Positions 48,099-56,905 of a stretch of 64,000 nt of DNA are shown one piece after another. Each line of letters opens with the position of its first letter. Position 1 is the first letter of the stretch. A program made the translations under genes and the position numbers. The notes beneath the pieces are model-generated. The model had not been told where the DNA came from. It searched no databases and worked only from the letters and a program-made list of their open reading frames with translations. Source of the stretch: Brevibacillus reuszeri (lineage in GTDB: Bacteria > Bacillota > Bacilli > Brevibacillales > Brevibacillaceae). The DNA lies in NCBI RefSeq assembly GCF_001187725.1, contig NZ_LGIQ01000007.1, forward strand, positions 556,324-620,323, read 5' to 3'.

Positions 48099-48662
48099 AT
48101 GAGCGAAGAAGTAACCTCCAGCCGCGCCAATAAGAAAGAGCTTTGGGAATGGGGAAAGGCGCTCGGAATAGCGATTGTACTAGCGTTTCTCATCCGAACC
48201 TTCCTGTTCGCCCCTTTCATCGTCGAGGGCGAATCTATGGAAACGACTCTACATAACAGTGAAAAATTAGTCGTAAATAAAGCGATTTATTATTTGCAAG
48301 ATCCGAAGCCGGGAGATATCATCGTTTTCCACGCGGAACAAACACGCGATTACATCAAAAGAGTAATCGGTGTTGCTGGCGATACAGTCGAAGTGAGGAA
48401 CGATGAGCTTTTCATAAACGGAAAAATGGTAGAAGAGCCATATCTTGCGCAACATAAAGAACAAGCGAAAGCACAGGGGGAACCCTTTTTCACCAATGAT
48501 TTTCCTCCCGTACAAATTCCAGCCGGACATATCTTTGTCATGGGGGACAACAGACTCAATAGTCATGACAGCCGTGCCATTGGTCCGGTGGCGGTCAGTA
48601 CTGTAGTGGGAAGGGCAGAGTTTACTTTTTGGCCCATTGGTGGTATTCGCATAACGAAATAA
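48099..48662 (+). CDS. lepB: Type I signal peptidase
   Basis: 187 residues. One N-terminal membrane anchor (about 17-37), catalytic Ser in VEGESMETTL and Lys in DYIKRVIGVAGD, then GDNRLNSHDSR. It cleaves signal peptides of secreted proteins on the outer membrane face (SipS-type). TTAGGAGGA site before ATG. In the trmD-rplS-lepB-rbgA order typical of the group. Confidence 0.97.
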   Translation: MSEEVTSSRANKKELWEWGKALGIAIVLAFLIRTFLFAPFIVEGESMETTLHNSEKLVVNKAIYYLQDPKPGDIIVFHAEQTRDYIKRVIGVAGDTVEVRNDELFINGKMVEEPYLAQHKEQAKAQGEPFFTNDFPPVQIPAGHIFVMGDNRLNSHDSRAIGPVAVSTVVGRAEFTFWPIGGIRITK

Positions 48663-48697
48663 TAGGCATAGCATTGCTTCAAGGTAGGTGAGACATC

Positions 48698-49591
48698 ATG
48701 GCGATCCAATGGTTTCCTGGCCATATGGCAAAGGCACGCCGACAAGTAACGGAAAAGCTGAAACTGATTGACGTGGTCATCGAGCTTTTGGATGCACGTC
48801 TTCCATTGTCCAGCCGAAATCCGATGATTGACGAGATTGTCAGTGATAAACCCCGATTAATTTTATTAAACAAAGCAGATTTGGCTGATGACAAAGCGAC
48901 AGAGGAATGGATCGCGTATTTCCGCAAGCAAGGAATACGCACATTGCCGATTGATGCGCTAAGTGGTAAGGGCGTAGGCAAGCTTCCAGAGCTGTGTCGC
49001 GAGCAGGCAGCTGAAATGCTGGCAAAACGCAGTGACAAAGGTATGCAAGGTCGTGCAATCCGCATCATGATTCTGGGGATTCCAAACGTAGGGAAGTCCT
49101 CACTGATTAATCGACTGTCCAAACGCAGTGTAGCACAGACAGGTGACCGACCTGCGGTGACCAAAGCCCAGCAATGGGTGAAGATGGGCGACACACTCGA
49201 GCTTCTGGACACACCGGGAATCCTTTGGCCCAAATTTGAGGACCAAATGGTAGGACTCCGACTTGCTGCGAGTGGAGCGATCAAGGACGAGCTGCTCGAT
49301 TTCACTGAGGTTGCCTTATTTGTGATTACGTATATGATGCATTACTATCCAGAACGCTTGGTGGATCGCTTCAAGCTCAAATCATTGCCAGAGGATCGTG
49401 TCGAGATGCTCGAGGAGATTGGCAAGAAGCGCGGATGCCTCGTATCAGGCGGAAATATCGATTACGATAAGGCAGCGGAAATATTCCTGAGAGAGCTGCG
49501 CTCTGGAAAGTTAGGTACGGTTTCGCTGGAGCGACCGATCGATTGGGAGATGGAAGAGCCAATCGGAAAACCTGTTTCCTTTCCTGAATGA
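48698..49591 (+). CDS. rbgA: Ribosome biogenesis GTPase RbgA (YlqF)
   Basis: 297 residues, circularly permuted GTPase: G4 LLNKADLAD precedes G1 GIPNVGKSSLINR and G3 DTPGILWP. N-terminal IQWFPGHMAKARRQ with catalytic-region His is the RbgA hallmark. It is essential for late 50S assembly. GTAGGTGAG upstream. Terminator at 49605-49642. Confidence 0.97.
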   Translation: MAIQWFPGHMAKARRQVTEKLKLIDVVIELLDARLPLSSRNPMIDEIVSDKPRLILLNKADLADDKATEEWIAYFRKQGIRTLPIDALSGKGVGKLPELCREQAAEMLAKRSDKGMQGRAIRIMILGIPNVGKSSLINRLSKRSVAQTGDRPAVTKAQQWVKMGDTLELLDTPGILWPKFEDQMVGLRLAASGAIKDELLDFTEVALFVITYMMHYYPERLVDRFKLKSLPEDRVEMLEEIGKKRGCLVSGGNIDYDKAAEIFLRELRSGKLGTVSLERPIDWEMEEPIGKPVSFPE

Positions 49592-49604
49592 GACGAATCA
49601 GTAT

Positions 49605-49642
49605 AAAACCTGTCTATCGACAATCCGGTAGGCGGGTTTTTT
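49605..49642 (+). terminator. Intrinsic terminator after rbgA
   Basis: AAACCTGTCTA pairs with TAGGCGGGTTT, followed by TTT. Confidence 0.85.
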
Positions 49643-49664
49643 CATACATACGATAAGGAGAAAG

Positions 49665-50447
49665 ATGTCAATGAATGTGGCTGACATGTCGATAAAAGAA
49701 ATACGGCTCGCAATCGAAAAAATGGACGAAGTACCCAAAGATTTTCTACAATTGTTAAAAGAGGATCAACGAGCTGGCGTACAAGCATTAGCTCGACAGC
49801 AGGAGGCTGCTATTGCGCGTCAGGAAAAGCTGGCTGCTATGTGGACGGAAATGACTTCCTATGAGCGAGCTCTACGTGAAAAAGGTCATGTTCATCTGTT
49901 TGGAATCGATGAAGTAGGTAGAGGACCGCTGGCTGGGCCGGTTGTTGCTTGCGCTGTTTGCCTTCCTGAGGATTTTTATCTGCCTGGCTTGAATGATTCC
50001 AAAAAAATACCTGTCGCGACGAGAGAGGCATTTTATGAGGTAATCGTAAGGGATGCCTTGGCAATCGGCGTCGGAATTGTTGATGCAGCTCGAATAGACG
50101 AAATTAATATTTTGCAAGCAACAAAAGAGGCAATGAAAAACGCAATTGATAATGCCGCGATACTTCCGGATGCTTGTCTGATTGATGCCGTGCAGCTTTC
50201 TGATCTCCCCTGTGAGCAAGTTCCAATCATTGGCGGTGATGCAAAAAGTGTTTCAATCGCAGCAGCGTCTATCGTGGCAAAGGTCACACGCGACCGCATG
50301 ATGGCGGCATATGCCAATGAGTACCCTGCGTATGGCTTCGAGAAGAATGCAGGCTATGGTACGGCAGAGCATTTGTCAGCCATCGCCCGATTTGGCCCTA
50401 CGCCTATCCATCGCATGACGTTTACAGGTGTAAAAGAACAAGCATAA
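49665..50447 (+). CDS. rnhB: Ribonuclease HII
   Basis: 260 residues. An about 70-residue helical N-terminal extension, usual in Firmicutes, precedes the catalytic domain with FGIDEVGRGPLAGP (Asp-Glu), CLIDAVQL and GDAKSVSIAAASIVAK. It removes ribonucleotides from DNA and R-loop/primer RNA. ATG 49665 or 49671; AAGGAG is upstream of both. Confidence 0.96.
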   Translation: MSMNVADMSIKEIRLAIEKMDEVPKDFLQLLKEDQRAGVQALARQQEAAIARQEKLAAMWTEMTSYERALREKGHVHLFGIDEVGRGPLAGPVVACAVCLPEDFYLPGLNDSKKIPVATREAFYEVIVRDALAIGVGIVDAARIDEINILQATKEAMKNAIDNAAILPDACLIDAVQLSDLPCEQVPIIGGDAKSVSIAAASIVAKVTRDRMMAAYANEYPAYGFEKNAGYGTAEHLSAIARFGPTPIHRMTFTGVKEQA

Positions 50448-50472
50448 TGTGTCGTAAAGGAGGAGGCTTCCC

Positions 50473-52356
50473 ATGTTTTCCCCCTCGCAATTCATACAAT
50501 CAGTCATGCAGCGTTCCCCCGTACAAGCGCCAAAGCCTGTGGAGCTTACACCAGGTCAAGTGTTTAAAGGCACAGTGATTAAACAGTATCCGGACAATAT
50601 GGCACTTGTACAAATTGGCGGCATGCAGGTTCAGGCGAAAATGGAGGCGAATTTGGAGCCTGGACAAAAAGCATGGCTGCAGGTACAACCATCGTCTGAT
50701 GTGGTTACGTTAAAGGTTTTGGAAACCCCGTCCGAAGGTTCAGGTAAAGAAGCGACGATGGAGGGCTTGATGCGCTCTCTGGGATTGCCGGAGACAAAGG
50801 AAAGCAGGGTCATCGTTTCTGCTCTTCTGAATGCCAATTTGCCAGTAAACAAAGAAACGGTACAAGCATTTGCAGCGGTAGCACAACGGCTGGGAGTGGA
50901 CGACGCGACGATAGAGGCATTCATGCTGGCAGCGAAACGAAATCTCCCTCTCACACCCGATACAGTGGCGGGACTCAAGGCTTTTATGTCCGCAAAGCCA
51001 CTCGATCAAGCAATCCAAAATTTTCAACAGCAAGCCGCGTTATTTCTAGCGAAAGACAGTCCAGCTTCCCAGCAAGCGGGGAGTAGTCCGAGAAATGAAA
51101 CGGCAGGCGCGACAACTCTTGACCTGCGGCAGGTGGTTAGTCAGGTAAAGGAAAAGCTGGCTGGTCTGCCTGTTCTTGTTGCAGGGGAGAGCGGGGCGAA
51201 GGAAGCAGATCAAGCTCAGACGACAAGCAGGCCAAATGTCTCCACTGTGCCAGGTCAAAATCCAGGAACACAGGGAACGGCAAGTACCCAAACGGCCGCA
51301 AGTAACCAAGCCTCTGGAGGCATTTTGCAAGGAAATCAGACGGCAGCAAGTGCCAAGCCGCTAGCCACTGGCGATCAGGTTGTCCAAGTGAAATCAGATG
51401 GCGCATTGCAGCAAAGCGCAAATGTCCAAAATGCTGCCAATCAGACTGGGAATGCAGCTGGCAATGTCGTCCCAGGGAAAGTGCTTGGTCAAGCTGAGCT
51501 TGGGAGGGTCTCAACAGCGTCAGAGCTGGCAACGCCACCATCGGGTGTTACCAGCACACAATCCGGTCAAGACCTACCGCGAGCAGTAGGTGTAGCAAAT
51601 TCAGAAGCGATGAAACAAGCTATCCCGGCCGATTCTGTAAAAGCGAATGCGCCTGTGCAGGTGAATGTGAATGGTCAGCCGACTACAACAGGAGCAAGCG
51701 CTCCTTCCAATCCGATTGCCGATCTGTTTCGCCAGCTTGGGCTGGGACATGAACGAAGCATCATGGGGCAGGCAATATCTGGCGGTTCAGTTGACGCAGG
51801 TGTTCATAAACAGATGGAATCCGTTAAATCTTTATTACTGCAAATTACTCAGGCACCACCGCAAAGTGTTCCGCATGCACTGAGAGAAGCAGCAGACCAG
51901 ATACTGCAGCAAATTACCGGACAGCAGCTTATGATGCTTCAACCGTCAAACCAGACTTTATCGCAAATGGTCTTGCAAATTCCCATACGTACGGACCAAG
52001 GCGATGATACGGCATTTGTCCAAATCGAATCGAAGAAAAAAGATGGCGGCCAGGTAGACGCGGAGAATTGCCGTTTGTTTTTCCACTTGGAGCTGCAATC
52101 GATGGGAACAACTATGATTGATGTAAGCATCGTAAACCGCATTGTCAATCTGCAGATTTTTAACGACGCTCCTTGGGTAGAACCTCTTATTTCGGGGATG
52201 AAGGACAATTTTGCTGGACAACTCCATGAGGTAGGCTATCATCTTTCTGCCATGCGTGTCCAACCTGTCCCTGATGAACGCAGCCGAATCGCCAGTCAAT
52301 CTGGAGCGAAACGCGCAACCCTCACCGACTATAAAGGAGTGGACCTGCGCGTATGA
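50473..52356 (+). CDS. ylqG: YlqG-like protein with FliK-type C-terminal region
   Basis: 627 residues. N-terminal domain (about 1-80) with a beta-barrel-like LTPGQVFKGTVIKQYPDNMA; a helical part to about 190; a long Gln/Ala/Thr/Ser-rich linker (about 195-400); and a C-terminal domain (about 480-615) whose FFHLELQSMGTTMIDVSIVN pattern resembles the hook-length-control FliK C-terminal fold (weak, by eye). It overlaps ylqH, an FlhB-C homologue, by 4 bp. AAAGGAGGAGG precedes ATG. Function unknown. Confidence 0.8.
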   Translation: MFSPSQFIQSVMQRSPVQAPKPVELTPGQVFKGTVIKQYPDNMALVQIGGMQVQAKMEANLEPGQKAWLQVQPSSDVVTLKVLETPSEGSGKEATMEGLMRSLGLPETKESRVIVSALLNANLPVNKETVQAFAAVAQRLGVDDATIEAFMLAAKRNLPLTPDTVAGLKAFMSAKPLDQAIQNFQQQAALFLAKDSPASQQAGSSPRNETAGATTLDLRQVVSQVKEKLAGLPVLVAGESGAKEADQAQTTSRPNVSTVPGQNPGTQGTASTQTAASNQASGGILQGNQTAASAKPLATGDQVVQVKSDGALQQSANVQNAANQTGNAAGNVVPGKVLGQAELGRVSTASELATPPSGVTSTQSGQDLPRAVGVANSEAMKQAIPADSVKANAPVQVNVNGQPTTTGASAPSNPIADLFRQLGLGHERSIMGQAISGGSVDAGVHKQMESVKSLLLQITQAPPQSVPHALREAADQILQQITGQQLMMLQPSNQTLSQMVLQIPIRTDQGDDTAFVQIESKKKDGGQVDAENCRLFFHLELQSMGTTMIDVSIVNRIVNLQIFNDAPWVEPLISGMKDNFAGQLHEVGYHLSAMRVQPVPDERSRIASQSGAKRATLTDYKGVDLRV

Positions 52357-52643
52357 GTCACTCACCCACTCCTGAGGGGAAGCGAATGCAGGCTGTTGCC
52401 CTCAAATATCAGGCTGGTACAATGGATGCCCCCAAAGTAGTTGCAAAAGGAAAAGGCTATGTCGCTGAAAATATGCTCAAGACAGCGAAAGAGCATGCGA
52501 TTCCCATCCAAGAAGATCCTTCGCTCGTGGAGGTGCTCGGGAAGCTCGATTTGGACCAGCAGATTCCGCCTGAGCTATACCAGGTCGTTGCCGAGATTCT
52601 TGCTTTTGTCTACCGTTTGGACAAAGGAGGCAGCAAAGGATGA
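52353..52643 (+). CDS. ylqH: FlhB C-terminal-domain homologue YlqH
   Basis: 96 residues, matching only the cytosolic part of FlhB/YscU (AVALKYQAG, APKVVAKGKGYVAEN, IPIQEDPSLVEVL, ELYQVVAEILAFVYRL). The membrane part and the autocleavage motif NPTH are absent; the protein begins where the cleaved FlhB fragment would. Orphan FlhBc proteins occur in Bacillus and Helicobacter. Coupled by ATGA overlap to ylqG upstream and yraN downstream. Confidence 0.92.
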   Translation: MSHSPTPEGKRMQAVALKYQAGTMDAPKVVAKGKGYVAENMLKTAKEHAIPIQEDPSLVEVLGKLDLDQQIPPELYQVVAEILAFVYRLDKGGSKG

Positions 52644-53011
52644 CCGATCAACGGCGCGTTCTCGGACAAGCAGGTGAGCAAATGGCGGGGGAATTCCTGG
52701 AGCAAAAAGGGTACCAAATCATCCGTCGCAACGTTCGTACGCGGCGTGGTGAAATTGATTTGATTGCGATGGATGACTCGACACTTGTATTTGTAGAGGT
52801 CAGGACTCGAACAAGCCATTCGTTTGGAACCGCCTTGGAGTCGGTGACATGGCGAAAAAGGCAAAAGCTGCGCGAGCTTGCCACCGAGTATCTACAGTCT
52901 GTGGAAGGATTTGTGCCTTCCTTTCGCTTCGATGTCGTTGCCGTAGAATACCACAATCGGGGAAAAAACGAGGAAACGATTCGCATCCAGCATATCGAGC
53001 ATGCCTTTTAA
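52640..53011 (+). CDS. yraN: YraN/UPF0102 endonuclease-fold protein
   Basis: 123 residues. Conserved GEIDLIAMDDSTLVFVEVRTR (split: GEIDLIA and FVEVRTR) is the restriction-endonuclease-like active-site pattern of UPF0102. Family function is unproven; often near ribosome or DNA genes. Overlaps ylqH by 4 bp and ends this long gene block. Confidence 0.93.
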   Translation: MTDQRRVLGQAGEQMAGEFLEQKGYQIIRRNVRTRRGEIDLIAMDDSTLVFVEVRTRTSHSFGTALESVTWRKRQKLRELATEYLQSVEGFVPSFRFDVVAVEYHNRGKNEETIRIQHIEHAF

Positions 53012-53058
53012 CCCGCATGATTTCTACATGAAGAAGCATCATCAATAAAAAAGGGCGC

Positions 53059-53145
53059 AGGAGTATCCGTTTATTGGGGATACGTCTACAGCAACCGCCT
53101 TGCAAGCGGCGTATGATGTACTGTACTCGACGCGATGAAACTCCT
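53059..53145 (+). ncRNA. Candidate multibranched RNA element
   Basis: AGGA(GT) at 53059-53064 pairs with ACTCCT at 53140-53145. Inside are a GTATCC/GGATAC hairpin (53063-53083) and a GTCTACAG/CTGTA..GAC stem (53084-53131) topped by CCGC/GCGG. A terminator follows at 53163-53195. The closed multi-stem form suggests a structured 3' UTR, sRNA or a leader of the gene at 53331. No known class recognised. Confidence 0.42.
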
Positions 53146-53162
53146 CCAAGCATCAACATTTG

Positions 53163-53195
53163 CCTTCCAGCATTGTGGCTGGGAGGTTTTTTTTT
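53163..53195 (+). terminator. Intrinsic terminator
   Basis: CCTTCCAGC pairs with GCTGGGAGG, followed by nine Ts. A second AACATTTG/CAAATGTT hairpin with TTTTT lies at 53219-53251. Confidence 0.9.
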
Positions 53196-53330
53196 GTAAA
53201 GGAAACTAAATAGTAATCAAACATTTGCCGATAAATAAAACAAATGTTTTTCAAAAAAACTTGGATTTCCATGTGACATTTTTCCATTTCGTTCGTCAAA
53301 GTAAATATAGGAATCCATTTGGAGGTAAAT

Positions 53331-55430
53331 ATGAAGAAAAACACGTTAATGAAAAACGTCACTTTGGCGGTTGCAACTATCTTCACTGTACAGTTTTCTG
53401 CGACAGGCTTTGCGTCCGCACAAACTGTGAATCCCATCACGGTTGGAGCTTCTAGCATGGTTGTAAAAGCTTTTGCTGAAGGACTTCAAACAGAGTATTC
53501 AGAGATTAAGCTTTCGTCTGGTGATTCGGAAACCATTAAACTTACGTACAATGGTCGTACACTTGACAATTCACGAGCTGATTGGGATACCACTGATTCT
53601 TCGATTGCATCTGTAAAGAACGGTGTTATCACTGCAAAAGACTCTGGAACGGCTTACATCATCGCCTCCTATGACGATGACTATGTCTATATTATCGTCA
53701 ATGTCTCAAAAGAGGGAAGCCTCAAGGCAGATACCGACAGCATCTCCATGAAAAAAGGCGATGACAAAACGATTACGCTCAAGTATAACAACAAAACGAT
53801 TTCTGGCTACGATGCAACATGGACGACTTCCAATACAGCTGTGGCAACCGTTAGAAATGGTGTCATTACAGCCAACTCTTCAGGAACAGCAACCATTACC
53901 GCAAAATACAATGGTCAATCTGTCAAGATTACAGTGAAAGTGAATGCCAGTTCTTCAGAGGATTTGAAGGCAAGTGATACAAAACTCTCGATGAGCTCCG
54001 GTGATAAAGAAACCATCACCTTAACGTATGACGGAGATAAAATCGCGGGGTCAAAAGCAACCTGGAAAACGTTCAATACGGCAGTGGCTACTGTAAACGA
54101 TGGAGTCATTACTGCCAATAATAAAGGAACAACGAAGATCAGAGCCGAGTACAAAGGCTCCAAGGTAGATATTGAAGTAACCGTTGATGACAAGGATACC
54201 AAGAGCAAGCTTAAAGCAGATGAGACGAAAGTCAATTTGAAAAAAGGGAAGAAAGAAACGATTCGGTTAATGTATAATGGCGACGGCATCTCTGGATCAA
54301 AAGCGACATGGAAAACGTCGAATTCATCTGTTGCAACAGTAGATGACGGAGTAATTACAGCGAAAGGCAAAGGAACAGCAACCATCACCGCATCGTATAA
54401 ATCTGAATCCGTAAAAATTGAGGTAAAAGTCGATACAGCTGATTCCTCTGACGGACTTGAAGCAGATGAGACCAAAATAAGCTTGAAAAAAGGAAAAAAA
54501 GAAACGATCCGTCTAACCTATGATGGCGACAGCATCTCCGGATCAAAAGCGACTTGGAAAACGTCGAATTCATCTATTGCAACAGTAGATGACGGAGTAA
54601 TTACAGCAAAAGGCAAAGGAACAGCAACCATCACTGCATCGTATAAATCTGAATCTGTAAAAATTGAGGTAAAAGTCGATACAGGTGATTCCTCTGACGG
54701 ACTCGAAGCAGATGAGACCAAACTCAACTTGAAAAAAGGAAAAAAAGAAACGATCCGTTTAACCTATGATGGCGATAAAATCTCAGGATCAAAAGCAACA
54801 TGGAAAACTTCGAAATCATCTGTTGCAACAGTAGATGACGGAGTGGTTACAGCGAAAGCCAAAGGGACAGCAACCATCACTGCTACGTATAAATCTGAGT
54901 CTGTAAAAATCGAGGTAATCGTTGATGGAGCGGGCTCCTCTGACATGCTCGAGGCATCGAAGAGCAAATTGAACTTGAGCAAGGGCGATAAAGAAACGAT
55001 CAAATTGAAATATGATGGCAGCTCTCTTACTGGTAGCAAAGCTTCCTGGAGTACATCGAAATCTTCGGTTGCATCTGTAAATGATGACGGAGTAGTTACA
55101 GCAAAAGCGAAAGGAACAGCGACTATCACAGCCAAGTACAAAGGCGAAGAGGTTGAAATTGAGGTCAATGTAGATGGCAAAGGTTCTAGCTCTGATTCTT
55201 TGGAAGCTGACGTGACCAGCTTGACGCTCAGTAAAGGAGACAAAGAAACAATCGAGCTCCTCTACAACAACAAATCACTCCCTGGTTCCAAGGCTGAATG
55301 GAGCTCTTCCAAAACCTCTGTAGCTACTGTAAACGAAAATGGTCGTGTAACTGCAAAAGCGAGAGGTACTGCGACGATCACTGCTGAGTACAAGGGTGAA
55401 AAAGTAAAAATCAAAGTAGAGGTAGAATAA
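53331..55430 (+). CDS. Secreted protein with eight Big_2 (Ig-like) domains
   Basis: 699 residues. Signal peptide about 1-34 (MKKNTLMKN ... FASAQT), then eight tandem about 82-residue bacterial Ig-like (Big_2) domains, each with SKG/SSGDxETI, ATWxTSxSSVATV, GVITAKxxGTATITA and KIEVKV. There is no lipobox, LPXTG or S-layer domain, so it is probably released or held non-covalently. Domains 4-6 are almost identical. ATG 53331 follows GGAGGTAAAT. Possible adhesion or surface-matrix role; cannot be told from sequence. lspA lies downstream past a terminator. Confidence 0.9.
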   Translation: MKKNTLMKNVTLAVATIFTVQFSATGFASAQTVNPITVGASSMVVKAFAEGLQTEYSEIKLSSGDSETIKLTYNGRTLDNSRADWDTTDSSIASVKNGVITAKDSGTAYIIASYDDDYVYIIVNVSKEGSLKADTDSISMKKGDDKTITLKYNNKTISGYDATWTTSNTAVATVRNGVITANSSGTATITAKYNGQSVKITVKVNASSSEDLKASDTKLSMSSGDKETITLTYDGDKIAGSKATWKTFNTAVATVNDGVITANNKGTTKIRAEYKGSKVDIEVTVDDKDTKSKLKADETKVNLKKGKKETIRLMYNGDGISGSKATWKTSNSSVATVDDGVITAKGKGTATITASYKSESVKIEVKVDTADSSDGLEADETKISLKKGKKETIRLTYDGDSISGSKATWKTSNSSIATVDDGVITAKGKGTATITASYKSESVKIEVKVDTGDSSDGLEADETKLNLKKGKKETIRLTYDGDKISGSKATWKTSKSSVATVDDGVVTAKAKGTATITATYKSESVKIEVIVDGAGSSDMLEASKSKLNLSKGDKETIKLKYDGSSLTGSKASWSTSKSSVASVNDDGVVTAKAKGTATITAKYKGEEVEIEVNVDGKGSSSDSLEADVTSLTLSKGDKETIELLYNNKSLPGSKAEWSSSKTSVATVNENGRVTAKARGTATITAEYKGEKVKIKVEVE
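54207..54944 (+). repeat. Three near-identical 246-bp coding repeats
   Basis: Units 54207-54452, 54453-54698 and 54699-54944 encode Big_2 domains 4, 5 and 6 and are nearly identical in DNA, indicating recent duplication or ongoing recombination. Confidence 0.85.
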
Positions 55431-55448
55431 CACCATATTCAAGCGCGA

Positions 55449-55493
55449 GAAGCCCATGGGATCACATCCAGCTGATTCTGTGGGCTTCTTTTT
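55449..55493 (+). terminator. Intrinsic terminator after Big_2 gene
   Basis: AGAAGCCCA pairs with TGTGGGCTTCT, followed by TTTTC. Confidence 0.85.
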
Positions 55494-55591
55494 CATGTAA
55501 CTGCCCAGAGAGTTATGAGATGGTCAAATGGAGTGCATCACGATAAAGTAGGGAGAAGAAACGAGAAACCTACTCGGAAGAAGGGCAGCTT

Positions 55592-56041
55592 ATGATTTTT
55601 TACCTCATCTCGATTTTGGTGGTAATAGCGGATCAGCTTGCAAAGTACTTGATCCGACTCTACCTTCCTGTTGGAGAGACCTTGCATGTATGGGGCTTTC
55701 TCCTCACCCATTATGAAAATGCAGGCATGGCTTTTAGTTTGTTCCAGGGATATGCTCGCTTGTTTGCAGTAGCTGCTGTGTTATTTGTAATGGGCGTTTT
55801 CTACTATCGGAAGAAAGCAGGAGAGAAGCGGTTCTTGATGGAGGCCGGTCTTGGCTTTTTAGTAGGAGGGGCAGTTGGTAATGCAATTGATCGGATTCTT
55901 TTTGGACGAGTAACGGATTTTTTAGTGTCTTCATCTGGCAATGGTATTTTGAACCTCGCAGATCATGCGATAAATATAGGGATCGTGCTCCTGTTTTTAG
56001 ACGCTGGTGTTGGGTACGTAAGACGTTTTAAGAGAAAATAA
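55592..56041 (+). CDS. lspA: Signal peptidase II
   Basis: 149 residues, four membrane segments. Conserved ADQLAKYLI, NAGMAFSL, and catalytic Asp pair in NAIDRILFGRVTDF and NLADHAINIG are all present. It removes lipoprotein signal peptides after Lgt. The location outside the usual ileS/rluD neighbourhood suggests a second lspA. GAAGGGCAG weak ribosome site. Confidence 0.9.
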   Translation: MIFYLISILVVIADQLAKYLIRLYLPVGETLHVWGFLLTHYENAGMAFSLFQGYARLFAVAAVLFVMGVFYYRKKAGEKRFLMEAGLGFLVGGAVGNAIDRILFGRVTDFLVSSSGNGILNLADHAINIGIVLLFLDAGVGYVRRFKRK

Positions 56042-56078
56042 AGGACAGCCCTCATTCACTGATGGTTGTCCTTCTAGT
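56040..56078 (+). terminator. Hairpin after lspA
   Basis: AAGGACAGCC pairs with GGTTGTCCTT, followed by CTAGTCTTTT; moderately convincing. Confidence 0.6.
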
Positions 56079-56088
56079 CTTTTCGCAA

Positions 56089-56493
56089 TTATCGGTGCTT
56101 TGCCAAATATGCCTGATGATGATTCCCAGCATGATAATATACATGGCAAGCGAGCTCGTGCAGAGTGGACATGTAGGTAGGCAATAAGGATGAAAGCACG
56201 AATGCTTCCCCATATTTATCCGTGTCGTCATTTACGTGTGGACTGTCACTCATGAGAATCATAGTGTAGTTGCATCTATCAGGTACTGACTGATCCCATT
56301 CCTGAAGCTTGTACGAAAGATAGGGCCACGATATATTTACTTGAATGTGATCTTGATCGTAGGTCCATGACCATCTGTTTTCATTTTCCGCGTCATATTC
56401 AAAAGGGGATAGTGCCAAGCAGCGTTCTAGTTTTTGAGATAGTTCAATAAGATCAAGATCACTGTAAAAAGAGATTTTTTCAAAGATGCGCAT
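56089..56493 (-). CDS. Hypothetical protein, 134 aa, immunity-type neighbourhood
   Basis: Soluble acidic protein (MRIFEKISFYSDLDLIELSQ start, WSWTYDQDHIQVNISWPY) with no family assigned. Nine bp downstream of the next gene on the same strand, so the two form a unit. Such small acidic proteins next to SUKH and barstar genes are often toxin-immunity proteins; that is inference. Confidence 0.6.
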   Translation of the reverse strand: MRIFEKISFYSDLDLIELSQKLERCLALSPFEYDAENENRWSWTYDQDHIQVNISWPYLSYKLQEWDQSVPDRCNYTMILMSDSPHVNDDTDKYGEAFVLSSLLPTYMSTLHELACHVYYHAGNHHQAYLAKHR

Positions 56494-56502
56494 GAAGATC
56501 CC

Positions 56503-56811
56503 TCACTCTTTTTGGTAAATAAGTAGCTCGTCGTCATGAATGGACCAGTTGCGAAGTGAAGCTCTCCAGTCATTTACTTGAGAGGGGAGATACTTCTCTA
56601 AATCCTCTACTACCTGTTCCCAGTTCTCTACGTTATCATTAATCTCGATAGTCTCTCCATACGTCAAATCAAATGCCAGATAACCAAGAACGGAGTTGAT
56701 ACAATCTATCTGATAGTAAGAGACAACGTAAATATCTTCCCATTCGATCAGAATCTCAGCTTCATTGTCGTGCCGTATCACCAAATGATCCTTTCCTACA
56801 GAAAAAAGCAT
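56503..56811 (-). CDS. Hypothetical acidic protein, 102 aa
   Basis: Acidic, beta-rich, Trp-containing (EILIEWEDIYVVSYYQID, GETIEINDNVENWEQVV). Immunity-protein-like in composition but no family identified. First gene of the 56811-56089 pair, starting near the divergent SUKH-3 gene (94 bp apart). Confidence 0.6.
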   Translation of the reverse strand: MLFSVGKDHLVIRHDNEAEILIEWEDIYVVSYYQIDCINSVLGYLAFDLTYGETIEINDNVENWEQVVEDLEKYLPSQVNDWRASLRNWSIHDDELLIYQKE

Positions 56812-56905
56812 GCTACCACATCCTGCGATAATTTCGATTCCTTTCCTTATTCTACCTATTCGATCTGAGTTTTTGAAGAAATATTGTAAATGGGAGGTCT
56901 TGTCC

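Noticed and set aside
53915..55243. Several long frames antisense to the Big_2 repeats
   Set aside because: Mirror of the repeated codons; no start sites and unnatural composition.
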